DNA of 12,555 nucleotides from the NCBI GenBank assembly GCA_029778515.1, contig JAKOQD010000326.1, positions 1 through 12,555 on the forward strand, in the 5' to 3' direction. Positions 1-6,797 of the stretch are shown piece by piece. The position numbers and the translations under genes were made by a program. How positions within the stretch are numbered: the first letter of the stretch is position 1; the number at the start of each line of letters is the position of its first letter. Source of the DNA: Actinomycetes bacterium (GTDB lineage Bacteria; Actinomycetota; Actinomycetes; Propionibacteriales; Propionibacteriaceae). Under the pieces are notes generated by a model. That model was not told the origin of the DNA. It saw nothing but the letters and a program-made list of their open reading frames with translations, and made no database searches.

Positions 1-1
1 C

Positions 2-418
2 CTCAAGCTGCAGGAGCAGGCGTCCAACGTCTTCGTGCACAACCTGGTGGCCGAGTACGTGGTGCGGCTGGTGCTGGCCACGCGGACGCCGGAGGAGTTC
101 GGCATGCCCGATCTCACCTCGGTGATCCAGGTCGGCTGCTCGCCACGCGCCACCCTCGGCCTGGTCGCCGCGGCGCGCGCCCTCGCCCTGATCCATGGCC
201 GTGACTACGTTCTGCCCACTGACGTCCAGGCCGTGGCCCGCGACGTGATGAGCCACCGCATGGTGCTCGGCTTCGACGCTGTGGCCGACAACATCACGTC
301 CGCACAGGTGGTCGAGCGGATCGTCGCCATGGTGCCGCCGCCCACCCCGGTGTGGCACAACCAGCAGCGTCAGGCTGCCCACACCCAGCACCGCTACGCC
401 CCGGAAGCTCGTAGCTGA
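2..418 (+). CDS. moxR: MoxR-family AAA+ ATPase, C-terminal part (5' end outside window)
   Basis: The frame is open to the left edge, so this is the last 138 codons of a gene that begins upstream; the GTG at 35 is internal. The visible part is the C-terminal lid of a MoxR ATPase. It has the sensor-2 motif GCSPRA (Arg codon 146-148), followed by the ARALALIHGRDYVLPTDV and DVMSHRMVL stretches typical of the family. The Walker A and B motifs would lie upstream and are not seen. MoxR ATPases act as chaperone-like remodellers, usually encoded next to DUF58 and VWA proteins, as here and in mycobacterial Rv1479-Rv1481. The last ~25 residues are rich in Gln, His and Ala and look disordered. The stop lies 2 bp before the DUF58 gene, so the two are co-transcribed. 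The family is certain; the client protein is unknown. Confidence 0.93.
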   Translation, partial: LKLQEQASNVFVHNLVAEYVVRLVLATRTPEEFGMPDLTSVIQVGCSPRATLGLVAAARALALIHGRDYVLPTDVQAVARDVMSHRMVLGFDAVADNITSAQVVERIVAMVPPPTPVWHNQQRQAAHTQHRYAPEARS

Positions 419-420
419 GC

Positions 421-1470
421 GTGTCCGTCCAGCCCGGCTTCGCACCACCGCCCGAAGACCTCGGCGCGGTGGGTTCAGTGCTGGCCGAGCCGAAGAGCGC
501 GACGATCCCGCTGCACAAGCTCGCGCCCGAGGCCGCGCTGCGTCGGTTGGAGCTGACGATCGTCCGCCGCCTGGAGGGCTTCCTGCACGGCGACCACCAG
601 GGCCTGCTGCCCGGCCCGGGATCGGAGGCGAACGACGCGCGCGCCTACGTGCCGGGGCAGGACGACGTCCGCAAGATCGACTGGGCGGTCACGGCGCGCA
701 CCACGGTGCCGCACGTCCGGGACACGATCGCCGACCGTGAACTGGAGATCTGGGCGCTGCTCGACGTCACCCCGTCCATGAACTGGGGCACTGAGGGCGT
801 GACCAAGCGCGATCTGGGCATCGCCGCGATCGCCACGATCGGGTTCCTCAGCCAGAAGATGGGCGACCGTTTCGGTGGGCTGATCATGCGGCCGGACGAG
901 ATCAAGCGGCTGCCGGCCCAATCCGGGCGCACCGCGCTCTACGGACTGCTTCGCCGGATGCTCACCGAGCCGATCGTGTCCGACCACACCACCGGCCCGT
1001 ACACCCTTGCCGCCGGTGTGCAGCGGCTGGCCAGGGCCGAACGCCGCCGTGGCATGCGGGTGGTCGTGTCCGACTTCCTCACCCCTGGAGACTTCGAGCT
1101 GGACGCGAACGTCGCACCCGAGTGGGAGCGGCCCATGCGCGAACTCGCGGTGCGCAATCAGGTGCTCGCGGTGGAGGTGGTCGACCGGCACGAGGTCGAG
1201 TTCGCCGACGTCGGCGAACTGCTGATCCGCGACCCGGAGACCGACTTCGAGCGGTACGTGAACACGTCCGACGAAGCTGCTCGCGAACGCATGGACGCGG
1301 CCACCGCGGCCCAGCGCGAACGTGTCCGGGTGGCCCTGCGCCGGGCCGGGGCCGCGCACATCCAGTTGCGTACCGACCGAGACTGGGTGCATGACATCGC
1401 CCGCTTCGTGCTCGCCTACCGACGCACCGCCGGCATGCTGCACCAGCCACCGGCGGGGGTGACCAAGTGA
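421..1470 (+). CDS. DUF58 domain protein of the MoxR/VWA cluster
   Basis: 349 aa with a GTG start 2 bp after the moxR stop; a weak GGAAG lies about 14 bp upstream. An in-frame GTG at 478 is an alternative start, and residues 1-30 look poorly conserved. The DUF58 signature is clear at residues 74-94 (RAYVPGQDDVRKIDWAVTAR, then T). A degenerate VWA-like fold follows, with a MIDAS-like D115-V-T-P-S119 and a second acidic strand VVVSDF (D218). There is no signal peptide or convincing membrane helix, so the protein is probably cytoplasmic, facing the ATPase and the membrane VWA partners. Homologues are encoded between moxR and VWA genes in very many bacteria (Rv1480 in Mycobacterium tuberculosis), but the biochemical role is unsettled. 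It overlaps the next gene by 4 bp (GTGA), implying translational coupling. Confidence 0.92.
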   Translation: MSVQPGFAPPPEDLGAVGSVLAEPKSATIPLHKLAPEAALRRLELTIVRRLEGFLHGDHQGLLPGPGSEANDARAYVPGQDDVRKIDWAVTARTTVPHVRDTIADRELEIWALLDVTPSMNWGTEGVTKRDLGIAAIATIGFLSQKMGDRFGGLIMRPDEIKRLPAQSGRTALYGLLRRMLTEPIVSDHTTGPYTLAAGVQRLARAERRRGMRVVVSDFLTPGDFELDANVAPEWERPMRELAVRNQVLAVEVVDRHEVEFADVGELLIRDPETDFERYVNTSDEAARERMDAATAAQRERVRVALRRAGAAHIQLRTDRDWVHDIARFVLAYRRTAGMLHQPPAGVTK

Positions 1471-2429
1471 TCGAGTGGCCACCCACCTTCGTCAACCCGG
1501 AGCGGCTCTGGGTGCTGGCGCTGATTCCGCTGATGATCGCCGGCTACATCTTCCTGGTGTTGCGCAAGAAGAAGACCGGCATGCGCTTCACCAATACCAG
1601 CATCCTCGGCCGGGTGGTGCCCAAGCAGTCGCAATGGCGCCGGCATCTCGCGGTGGCGCTGTCGCTGGCTGCCATGTTCGCGCTGAGCTTCGCCTGGGCG
1701 CGTCCGAACGGCATCGAGATGGTGCCGCGCGAGCGCGCCACGGTCGTGCTCGTGATCGATGTCTCCCAGTCGATGCAGGCCACGGACGTGAAGCCCTCCC
1801 GGCTGGACGCGGCCAAGGCGGCGGCGCTGACCTTCATCAAAGCACTGCCGTCGCAGTACAACGTGTCCCTGGTCAGCCTGGCTGGCAACCCGTCCGTCCG
1901 GCTGCCACCGACCACAGACAGGGTGCAGGCCACCCAGGCCATCAACGGGCTCAAGCTGCAAGACTCGACCTCGGTGGGGGAGGCGGTCTACACCGCGCTG
2001 GCGGCGTTGCAGTTGGCGCCGAAGGGCACCGACTCCAGTCCTGCGCCGGGGGCGGTCGTGTTGCTGTCGGACGGGCAGAACACCGCCGGCCGGTCGCCGA
2101 TGCAGTCGGCGGCCGAGGCCAAGACCCAGGGCGTGCCCATCTACACGATCGCTTACGGCACCGACAACGGCTATGTGGATCTGGATGGCAAGCGCGAACG
2201 GGTGCCGCCGGACAAGGAGCTGCTGACCAACATCGCCAACACGTCAGGCGGGCAGATGTACACCGCTGAGGACCTCGGTCAGCTGGACAAGGTCTACAAC
2301 AACATCCGCAGCGAGGTGGGCCAGACCCCGGTGAAGAAGGAGACCACCGCGCTATGGGCGGGCTACGGTCTGGCCTTCGCCGTGGTCGCGGCGCTGGCTG
2401 CGGTTTCACTTGGAGCGAGGTGGCCCTGA
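1467..2429 (+). CDS. Membrane-anchored VWA domain protein, first of tandem pair (BatA-like)
   Basis: 320 aa; the GTG start overlaps the DUF58 stop (GTGA) and has a G-rich ribosome site just upstream. Order: a transmembrane helix at about 13-32 followed by a basic RKKK, a second helix at about 60-78, a VWA domain at about 90-285, and a third helix at about 297-315. The MIDAS metal site is intact: D98-V-S-Q-S102, T149/T150 in PPTTDR, and D202-G in LLSDGQNT. The VWA domain follows an even number of helices. The architecture matches Rv1481 and BatA-type proteins, which are thought to work with MoxR ATPases in envelope protein maturation or stress tolerance; the ligand is unknown. The protein is closely related to the one encoded next, apparently through gene duplication. 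Its stop overlaps the next start by one base (TGATG). Confidence 0.92.
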   Translation: MIEWPPTFVNPERLWVLALIPLMIAGYIFLVLRKKKTGMRFTNTSILGRVVPKQSQWRRHLAVALSLAAMFALSFAWARPNGIEMVPRERATVVLVIDVSQSMQATDVKPSRLDAAKAAALTFIKALPSQYNVSLVSLAGNPSVRLPPTTDRVQATQAINGLKLQDSTSVGEAVYTALAALQLAPKGTDSSPAPGAVVLLSDGQNTAGRSPMQSAAEAKTQGVPIYTIAYGTDNGYVDLDGKRERVPPDKELLTNIANTSGGQMYTAEDLGQLDKVYNNIRSEVGQTPVKKETTALWAGYGLAFAVVAALAAVSLGARWP

Positions 2430-3388
2430 TGCTGGACCTCGAGTTCATGCGTCCGGAGCGCCTTTGGTGGCTGGTGCTGATCCCACTGCTGGTGGGGCTG
2501 TACGTGCTGCTGTTGTGGCGCCGTCGGGCGAAGGCGCGTCCGCATGCGATCACGAACCTCGAGCGGGTGCTGCCGAAGCAGCAGGCGTGGAAGCGGCATG
2601 CCGCCGTAGGCGCGGCGGTGCTCTCGCTGGCTGCGCTGAACCTGGCGTTCGCCCAACCCAAGGGTGAGGTGGAGGTGCCGCGCGAGCGGGCCACCGTGGT
2701 GCTCACGATGGACGTCTCCCGCTCGATGCTTGCCGAGGATGTGGCGCCGAACCGCCTGGAGGCGGCCAAACAGGCCGCGCAGGACTTCCTGACCATGCTG
2801 CCGGTCGGGTTCAACGTCTCGCTGGTGGCTTTCGCCGGCTATCCGACGATCCTGGTGCCGCCGACCACCGATCGGGGCGTGGTCGCTGCGGCCATCTCCA
2901 GCCTGCAGGTCGCGCCCTCGACGGCGACCGGCGACGCGATCTTCGCCTCCCTGGAAGCGCTGGAACAGGCGCCGCCAGACCCGGACAACCCGGACGAGCC
3001 GACGCCCGGCGCGATCGTGCTGCTGAGCGACGGTTCCAGCAACAATGGCCGGCCGCCGACCCAGGCCGCCCAGGAGGCCAAGAAGCGGAAGACCCCGGTG
3101 CACACGATCGCCTTCGGCACCGCTGGCGGCTACGTGGAGACGAGCGGACGCCGTGAGGCCGTGCCCGCCGACCCGGAGCAGATGGCCCAGATCGCGCGGA
3201 TCTCTGGCGGCAAGACCTTCACCGCAGGCTCGCTCGGTGAGTTGAAGGAGGTCTATTCCGCGATCGCCAAGTCGGTCGGCTACGTGAAGGTCGACCAGGA
3301 GGTCACCGAGCAGTACGCGGGCTTTGCCCTGGCCTTCGCGGTGCTCGCCGCCTTCGCCATGATCTCGCTCGGTGCCCGCTGGCCGTAG
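2429..3388 (+). CDS. Membrane-anchored VWA domain protein, second of tandem pair (BatA/BatB-like)
   Basis: 319 aa. I chose the ATG at 2429 because it overlaps the previous stop by one base, is preceded by GGAGCGAGG about 9 bp upstream, and makes the N-terminus (MLDLEFMRPERLWW) align with that of the preceding protein. The in-frame GTG at 2354 would run 75 bp back into that gene. The plan is the same: helices at about 11-30, 57-75 and 297-314, and a VWA domain with an intact MIDAS (D95-V-S-R-S99, T146/T147, D201-G). Over the 71 residues around the MIDAS site, 44 are identical to the first copy by hand count, and both proteins end in SLGARWP. A Pro/Asp-rich insert at about 181-193 is absent from copy one. 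It may be a paralogue that forms a heteromer with the first VWA protein; this is inference. Confidence 0.92.
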   Translation: MLDLEFMRPERLWWLVLIPLLVGLYVLLLWRRRAKARPHAITNLERVLPKQQAWKRHAAVGAAVLSLAALNLAFAQPKGEVEVPRERATVVLTMDVSRSMLAEDVAPNRLEAAKQAAQDFLTMLPVGFNVSLVAFAGYPTILVPPTTDRGVVAAAISSLQVAPSTATGDAIFASLEALEQAPPDPDNPDEPTPGAIVLLSDGSSNNGRPPTQAAQEAKKRKTPVHTIAFGTAGGYVETSGRREAVPADPEQMAQIARISGGKTFTAGSLGELKEVYSAIAKSVGYVKVDQEVTEQYAGFALAFAVLAAFAMISLGARWP

Positions 3389-3405
3389 GACCCGGTGTGG
3401 CCCAG

Positions 3406-3870
3406 TTAGCGGTCGGCCAGGAAAGCGCGCAGTTGCGCCACCACGAAGGCGTGGTCCTCGAGCTGGGGGAGTCCGGACACGCCGACCGCCCCGATCACAG
3501 TGCCGCCTGCGAGACGGATCGGGACGACACCGCCGGCCGCCGCGTAGCGGGCGACGTCAAGGCGTCCGTCGGTGTCGAAGTCGCCGCCGCGATCGCGGAA
3601 GGCCTCACCGACCGCGAGCGACGCCTTGCCGTAGCGCAGCGCCACCCGGGTCTTGCGGGCCAGCCAGTCGTCGTTGTCGGCGCTGGAGCCGGGCAACGCG
3701 GTGTGGAAGACCCGCTGCTCGCCGAGCACGATACCGATCGCGATCGGCAGGTCCGCGTCCGCCGCGGCCGCACGCATGCTGCATCCCAGCTCCCAGGCAT
3801 CGTCGAGAGTGAAGTCGCCGAAGCGCAGCTCCAACGCCTCGGCCTCAAGTTGTGCGGTCAGTGCGCTCAT
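3406..3870 (-). CDS. UPF0303 / heme-degrading-domain (GlcG/HbpS-like fold) protein
   Basis: 154 aa. Signature stretches of UPF0303 (related to yeast Ybr137w) are ALPGSSADNDDWLARK (58-73), GGVVPIR (113-119) and GAVGVSGLPQLEDH (127-140). The family belongs to the PF03928 fold also found in HbpS and GlcG. No enzymatic role is established for UPF0303, so the heme link is a fold label rather than a proven function. There is no signal peptide or membrane segment, so it is cytosolic. The ATG overlaps the stop of the upstream YggS-family gene by 4 bp (ATGA), so the pair is translationally coupled. It ends 17 bp from the convergent VWA gene. Confidence 0.85.
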   Translation of the reverse strand: MSALTAQLEAEALELRFGDFTLDDAWELGCSMRAAAADADLPIAIGIVLGEQRVFHTALPGSSADNDDWLARKTRVALRYGKASLAVGEAFRDRGGDFDTDGRLDVARYAAAGGVVPIRLAGGTVIGAVGVSGLPQLEDHAFVVAQLRAFLADR

Positions 3871-4598
3871 TCCTGGTCTCCGTCCCGGTCGTCGTTCGGC
3901 CCGTAATCGCGGGCACCGAAGATGCCCGTCCCGATGCGCACCTGGGTGGCGCCGTGCGCGATCGCCAACTCGAAGTCGCCCGACATCCCCATCGATAGTT
4001 CGTTGTACGACTGGCCGGCGATCCCGGCCTCGCGCAGCAGCTGCTGCACGAGCTGCATGCGGGCGAAACAGGCCGCCACTTGGGGCTTCACCGCGGACGG
4101 CAGTGCCAGCGTCATCAGGCCGCGCACCCGAAGCGCGTCGAAGGTGGTCAGTTCCCGGGCAAAGGCGACCACCTCGTCGGGTGGCAGCCCGAACTTCGAC
4201 TCCTCGCCGGACGAGTTCACCTGGATCAGCACGTCCAGACGACGCCCCAGCGGCTGCAGCCGCCGATCCAGCTCGGCGGCCAGAGGAACCGAATCGAGCG
4301 CCTGGAACTCACTGGCGTACCGGGCCACCAGCTTGGCCTTGTTCGACTGCAGGTGGCCGATCATCACCCATTCCAGGCCGGGCACGTCCGCCAGAGCGAA
4401 CGACCTGGCCTCGAGTTCCTGGGCCTTGTTCTCCCCGAAGCGGGTGCAGCCGGCCTCGATCGCCGCCTGCAGGTCGGGTAGCGGACGGGTCTTGCTCACC
4501 GGCAGCAGGCGGACGGAACCGGGCGCGCGTCCGGACGCGGCACTGGCGGCGTCGATCCGAGCTCGAATGGCGCTCAGGTTGGCGGCGATCGGTTCCAT
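3867..4598 (-). CDS. YggS/PLPBP-family pyridoxal-phosphate homeostasis protein
   Basis: 243 aa, fold-type III PLP-binding protein without known catalysis; the family buffers PLP and influences amino-acid and keto-acid balance. The PLP lysine is K37 in LLPVSKTRP. Other signatures are GENKAQE (55-61), WVMIGHLQSNK (77-87), QVNSSGEESKFG (126-137) and the phosphate-binding C-terminal segment SMGMSGDFELAI then GATQVRIGTGIFG (202-228). The length is normal for the family apart from an acidic tail DRDGDQE. In actinobacteria yggS often sits in the ftsZ-sepF region; here it is paired with a UPF0303 gene instead. The start is firm because an in-frame TAG lies 12 bp upstream. No Shine-Dalgarno sequence is visible, and a TAGCTA box ends 6 bp before the ATG, so the mRNA may be leaderless. 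Confidence 0.94.
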   Translation of the reverse strand: MEPIAANLSAIRARIDAASAASGRAPGSVRLLPVSKTRPLPDLQAAIEAGCTRFGENKAQELEARSFALADVPGLEWVMIGHLQSNKAKLVARYASEFQALDSVPLAAELDRRLQPLGRRLDVLIQVNSSGEESKFGLPPDEVVAFARELTTFDALRVRGLMTLALPSAVKPQVAACFARMQLVQQLLREAGIAGQSYNELSMGMSGDFELAIAHGATQVRIGTGIFGARDYGPNDDRDGDQE

Positions 4599-4604
4599 GG
4601 GGTC

Positions 4605-4610
4605 TAGCTA
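4605..4610 (-). promoter_or_regulatory. Candidate -10 box for a leaderless yggS-family mRNA
   Basis: TAGCTA on the minus strand ends exactly 6 bp before the ATG (4598-4596), and no purine-rich ribosome site lies in between. Actinobacterial -10 boxes (TANNNT) sit about 6-7 bp upstream of the transcript start, so the transcript could begin at or next to the A of the ATG. The last base departs from the TANNNT pattern and no clear -35 is visible, so this is a geometric argument only. Confidence 0.3.
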
Positions 4611-4673
4611 ACCAGAAGCAGCGGACCGCGCCCGCCCCTCGCCAGCTGGCCGGCGAGACCCACTCTCCGGACT

Positions 4674-4735
4674 TCGCTCCCGAATGGGACTCTCGCTCCC
4701 GAATTATCGGGAGTAAACGTCCCATTCGGGAGCGA
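4674..4735. repeat. Nested direct/inverted repeat in the yggS-DUF3145 intergenic region
   Basis: A 17-bp perfect inverted repeat (4674-4690 and 4719-4735; TCGCTCCCGAATGGGAC and its complement) encloses a second palindrome, CTCCCGA-ATTA-TCGGGAG (4696-4713). The 12-mer TCGCTCCCGAAT therefore occurs three times: 4674-4685 and 4693-4704 direct, 19 bp apart, and 4724-4735 inverted. Copy 3 can pair with copy 1 or copy 2, giving alternative hairpins. The element sits between divergent genes 4598(-) and 4848(+). It could be a dispersed genomic palindrome, a multi-site operator, or a structured 5' leader. It has no T-run to suggest an intrinsic terminator. The rest of the 249-bp gap shows only a small hairpin (CTCGCC 4638-4643 with GGCGAG 4652-4657). 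Confidence 0.85.
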
Positions 4736-4847
4736 GGACGGAAGGGGAGTGGGCAGGGCTGGCCTGCGCTTGTCCCGAGGTGCAGAATGGGGTCACCCAA
4801 GAGGCTGAGGTAGCTGGGGAAGGCATATCTCGGCGATTGGGGAACTG

Positions 4848-5345
4848 ATGTCTGGCACGCGCGGGATCGTTTGGATCCACTCCGCGCCGGCTGCGTTGCG
4901 TCCGCACCTGGAATGGGCGTTGGGCGCAGTCCTTGGCGCGCCGGTCGAACTGAGCTGGTCGGAACAGCCGGCCGAGCCACGAACACTGCGCGCCGAGTAC
5001 CACTGGCACGGTCCGGCGGGGCGCGGGGCCGAACTGGCCAGCGCCCTGCGACGCTGCGTCCGCGCGCGCTTCGAGGTTACCGAGGAACCCACGGCCGGTA
5101 CCGAGGGCAGCCGCTGGGCGTACACGCCGCGGCTCGGGGTGTTCTCAGCGACCATCGGGGTGCACGGTGACGTGATGATTCACGAGGACCGGCTCAAGCA
5201 GGCCCTGCTGGCGGACGCGCTGGGCCAGCGTCCGCTCGGCGAGGGGGTCGCCGAACTGCTGGGGGCAGCCTGGGACGCCGAACTTGAAGCCTTCCGCTAC
5301 GCCGGTGACGGTGCTCCGGTGCGCTGGCTCTACCAGGTCGGCTGA
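4848..5345 (+). CDS. DUF3145 domain protein (actinobacterial, FAS-cluster neighbour)
   Basis: 165 aa, the usual length of DUF3145. Recognised from the N-terminal GIVWIHSAPAAL (6-17), the central RFEVTEEPTAGTEGSRW (73-89), GVHGDVMIHEDRL (103-115) and the C-terminal AWDAELEAFRYAGDGAPVRW (141-160). The ATG at 4848 is preceded by GGGGA about 6 bp upstream. It is soluble, with no signal peptide or membrane helix. The molecular function of DUF3145 is unknown; genes of this family lie beside the fatty-acid synthase cluster in many actinobacteria, so a role tied to acyl-CoA carboxylase or FAS is a reasonable guess from context only. Here it is on the opposite strand, ending 5 bp from the accD stop, so the transcripts must meet or overlap. 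Confidence 0.88.
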   Translation: MSGTRGIVWIHSAPAALRPHLEWALGAVLGAPVELSWSEQPAEPRTLRAEYHWHGPAGRGAELASALRRCVRARFEVTEEPTAGTEGSRWAYTPRLGVFSATIGVHGDVMIHEDRLKQALLADALGQRPLGEGVAELLGAAWDAELEAFRYAGDGAPVRWLYQVG

Positions 5346-5357
5346 GCCGCCTAGAGC
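5327..5357. terminator. Weak hairpin shared by convergent DUF3145 and accD ends
   Basis: GCTCTA (5327-5332) pairs with TAGAGC (5352-5357), and inside it CGGC (5339-5342) pairs with GCCG (5346-5349). The DUF3145 stop TGA (5343-5345) is the inner loop and the accD stop lies in the right outer arm. The arms are uneven (6 versus 2 unpaired bases) and no T-tract follows on either strand, so a working bidirectional terminator is possible but not supported. Confidence 0.25.
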
Positions 5358-6775
5358 GGAATGTTCGTGTGACTTCCGCGGACGCCGGTGTCGGCGGCGC
5401 GGATGGCCTCAGCCAAGGCCGAGCGGGTGGCAACTGGTGAGATGATCTGGTCGACGACGCCGATCTCCACGGCCTTATCGACGCCACCGGCGATCCGTTC
5501 GTGCTCGGCGGCCAGTTCGGCCTCGACCTGCGCCAGCATATCCGGGGCCACCTCGGCGAGCTTGCGCCGGTGCAGGATGCGGATCGCCGCCACCGGGCCC
5601 ATCACCGCGATCTCCGCTGCCGGCCAGGCGAAGACCTTCGTGGCGCCGAGCGAGCGGGAGTTCATCGCGATGTAGGCGCCACCGTAGGCCTTCCGCGTGA
5701 CCAGCGTCACCCGCGGCACGGACGCCTCAGCGAACGCGTGCAGCAGTTTGGCGCCGCGGCGCACGACGCCGTCCCATTCCTGGCCGACGCCGGGCAGGTA
5801 GCCGGGCACGTCCACGAGCACGACCAGCGGCACGCCGAAGGCATCGCACAGCCGGACGAAGCGGGCGGCCTTCTCCGCGCTCAGCGAATCGAGACACCCG
5901 CCTAGGCGCAGCGGGTTGTTGGCCACCACGCCGACCGTGCGGCCGCCGAGCCGGCCGAAGGCGACCGTCACGTTCGGGGCCCAGCGTGCGTGAAGTTCCA
6001 TCACCGAGCCCTCATCAAGCAGCCCGTTGATCAGCGGATGGACGTCGTAGGCGCGCTTGGCCGACTCCGGCAGCAGGGACGCGAGGTCGGTGTCGGGCAC
6101 CTCACCGGAGATCCCACCCTGGGCGGCCAGCAGCGTGGTCAGCTTGCGGGCGCGGCCGAGCGCGTCCGCCTCATCGTCGGCCACCACATGCACCACGCCG
6201 GACTTCCGTTCGTGCGTGTCCGGGCCGCCGAGGCGCAGCATGTCGACGTCCTCGCCGGTGACCGAGCGGACGACGTCCGGGCCGGTCACGAAGATGCGTC
6301 CCTCTGGCGCGAGTACTACAACGTCGGTCAACGCAGGACCGTACGCGGCACCACCGGCGGCCGCGCCGAGAACCACCGAGATCTGCGGCACCTTGCCCGA
6401 AGCCTGGGTCATGGCGTGGAAGATCCGACCGACCGCGTGCAGGCTGAGCACGCCCTCGGCTAGCCGGGCGCCGCCGGAATGCCAGATGCCAATGATCGGG
6501 ACGCGGTCCACCAAGGCGCGCCGGTAGGCCTGCACGACCACCTCGCAACCCTGGACGCCCATCGCGCCGCCCATCACGGTTGCGTCCGAGCAGAACGCCA
6601 CCACCGGTGAGCCGTTGATCGACCCGGTCGCGGCGAGCATGCCCGAGTTGTCGTCCGGGCTGATCAGGCCCAGCGAGCCCGCGTCAAGCAGTGCGGCCAG
6701 CCGGAAGTTCGGGTTGCGCGGATCCTCGGCGCGGGGCAGCCGTGCGGGCCTCGCCGGTGCGGTGGCTTGGGTCAT
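5351..6775 (-). CDS. accD: Acyl-CoA (acetyl/propionyl-CoA) carboxylase carboxyltransferase beta subunit, AccD6-like
   Basis: 474 aa carboxyltransferase, which transfers CO2 from carboxybiotin on a separate alpha subunit to acetyl- or propionyl-CoA; beside FAS genes the main product is expected to be malonyl-CoA. Both crotonase-like halves are present. The N-half has HSGGARLAEG (99-108) and the oxyanion turn GAAAGGAAYGPAL (137-149); the C-half has DVPGYLPGVGQEWDG (322-336) and KAYGGAYIAMNSRSLGA (362-378). There is no zinc-finger N-terminus, so it is the actinobacterial beta type, not E. coli AccD. The start at 6775 has AAGGAG 6 bp upstream; an in-frame ATG at 6847 would overlap fabF and is rejected. 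It follows fabF by 22 bp, so it is the last gene of the FAS operon, like accD6 after kasB in mycobacteria. Substrate preference cannot be read with certainty. Confidence 0.93.
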   Translation of the reverse strand: MTQATAPARPARLPRAEDPRNPNFRLAALLDAGSLGLISPDDNSGMLAATGSINGSPVVAFCSDATVMGGAMGVQGCEVVVQAYRRALVDRVPIIGIWHSGGARLAEGVLSLHAVGRIFHAMTQASGKVPQISVVLGAAAGGAAYGPALTDVVVLAPEGRIFVTGPDVVRSVTGEDVDMLRLGGPDTHERKSGVVHVVADDEADALGRARKLTTLLAAQGGISGEVPDTDLASLLPESAKRAYDVHPLINGLLDEGSVMELHARWAPNVTVAFGRLGGRTVGVVANNPLRLGGCLDSLSAEKAARFVRLCDAFGVPLVVLVDVPGYLPGVGQEWDGVVRRGAKLLHAFAEASVPRVTLVTRKAYGGAYIAMNSRSLGATKVFAWPAAEIAVMGPVAAIRILHRRKLAEVAPDMLAQVEAELAAEHERIAGGVDKAVEIGVVDQIISPVATRSALAEAIRAADTGVRGSHTNIPL

Positions 6776-6797
6776 GTGCTGCTCCTTGAGTCGTCGA

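Noticed and set aside
475..1482. Long open frame (335 codons) on the minus strand opposite the DUF58 gene
   Set aside because: It is a GC-rich antisense shadow. The + strand protein has clear DUF58 motifs, while the minus translation is His/Arg/Gly-rich with no recognisable domain.
2354..2428. Upstream in-frame GTG start for the second VWA gene
   Set aside because: It would extend 75 bp into the first VWA gene. The ATG at 2429 has a ribosome site and restores N-terminal similarity between the two VWA proteins.
3379..3420. Inverted repeat CTGGCCG...CGGCCAG spanning the convergent VWA and UPF0303 stops
   Set aside because: Only 7 bp with a 28-nt loop and no T-tract, and both arms lie in coding sequence. 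It is not distinguishable from chance in GC-rich DNA.
4674..4735. CRISPR-like repeat array
   Set aside because: The 12-mer has only three copies, one inverted, with no regular spacers and no cas genes nearby. It is a palindromic element, not an array.
3653..4813. 386-codon + strand open frame over the UPF0303 and yggS genes and the nested repeat
   Set aside because: Arg/Pro/Ser-rich shadow of two recognised minus-strand genes; no conserved motif.
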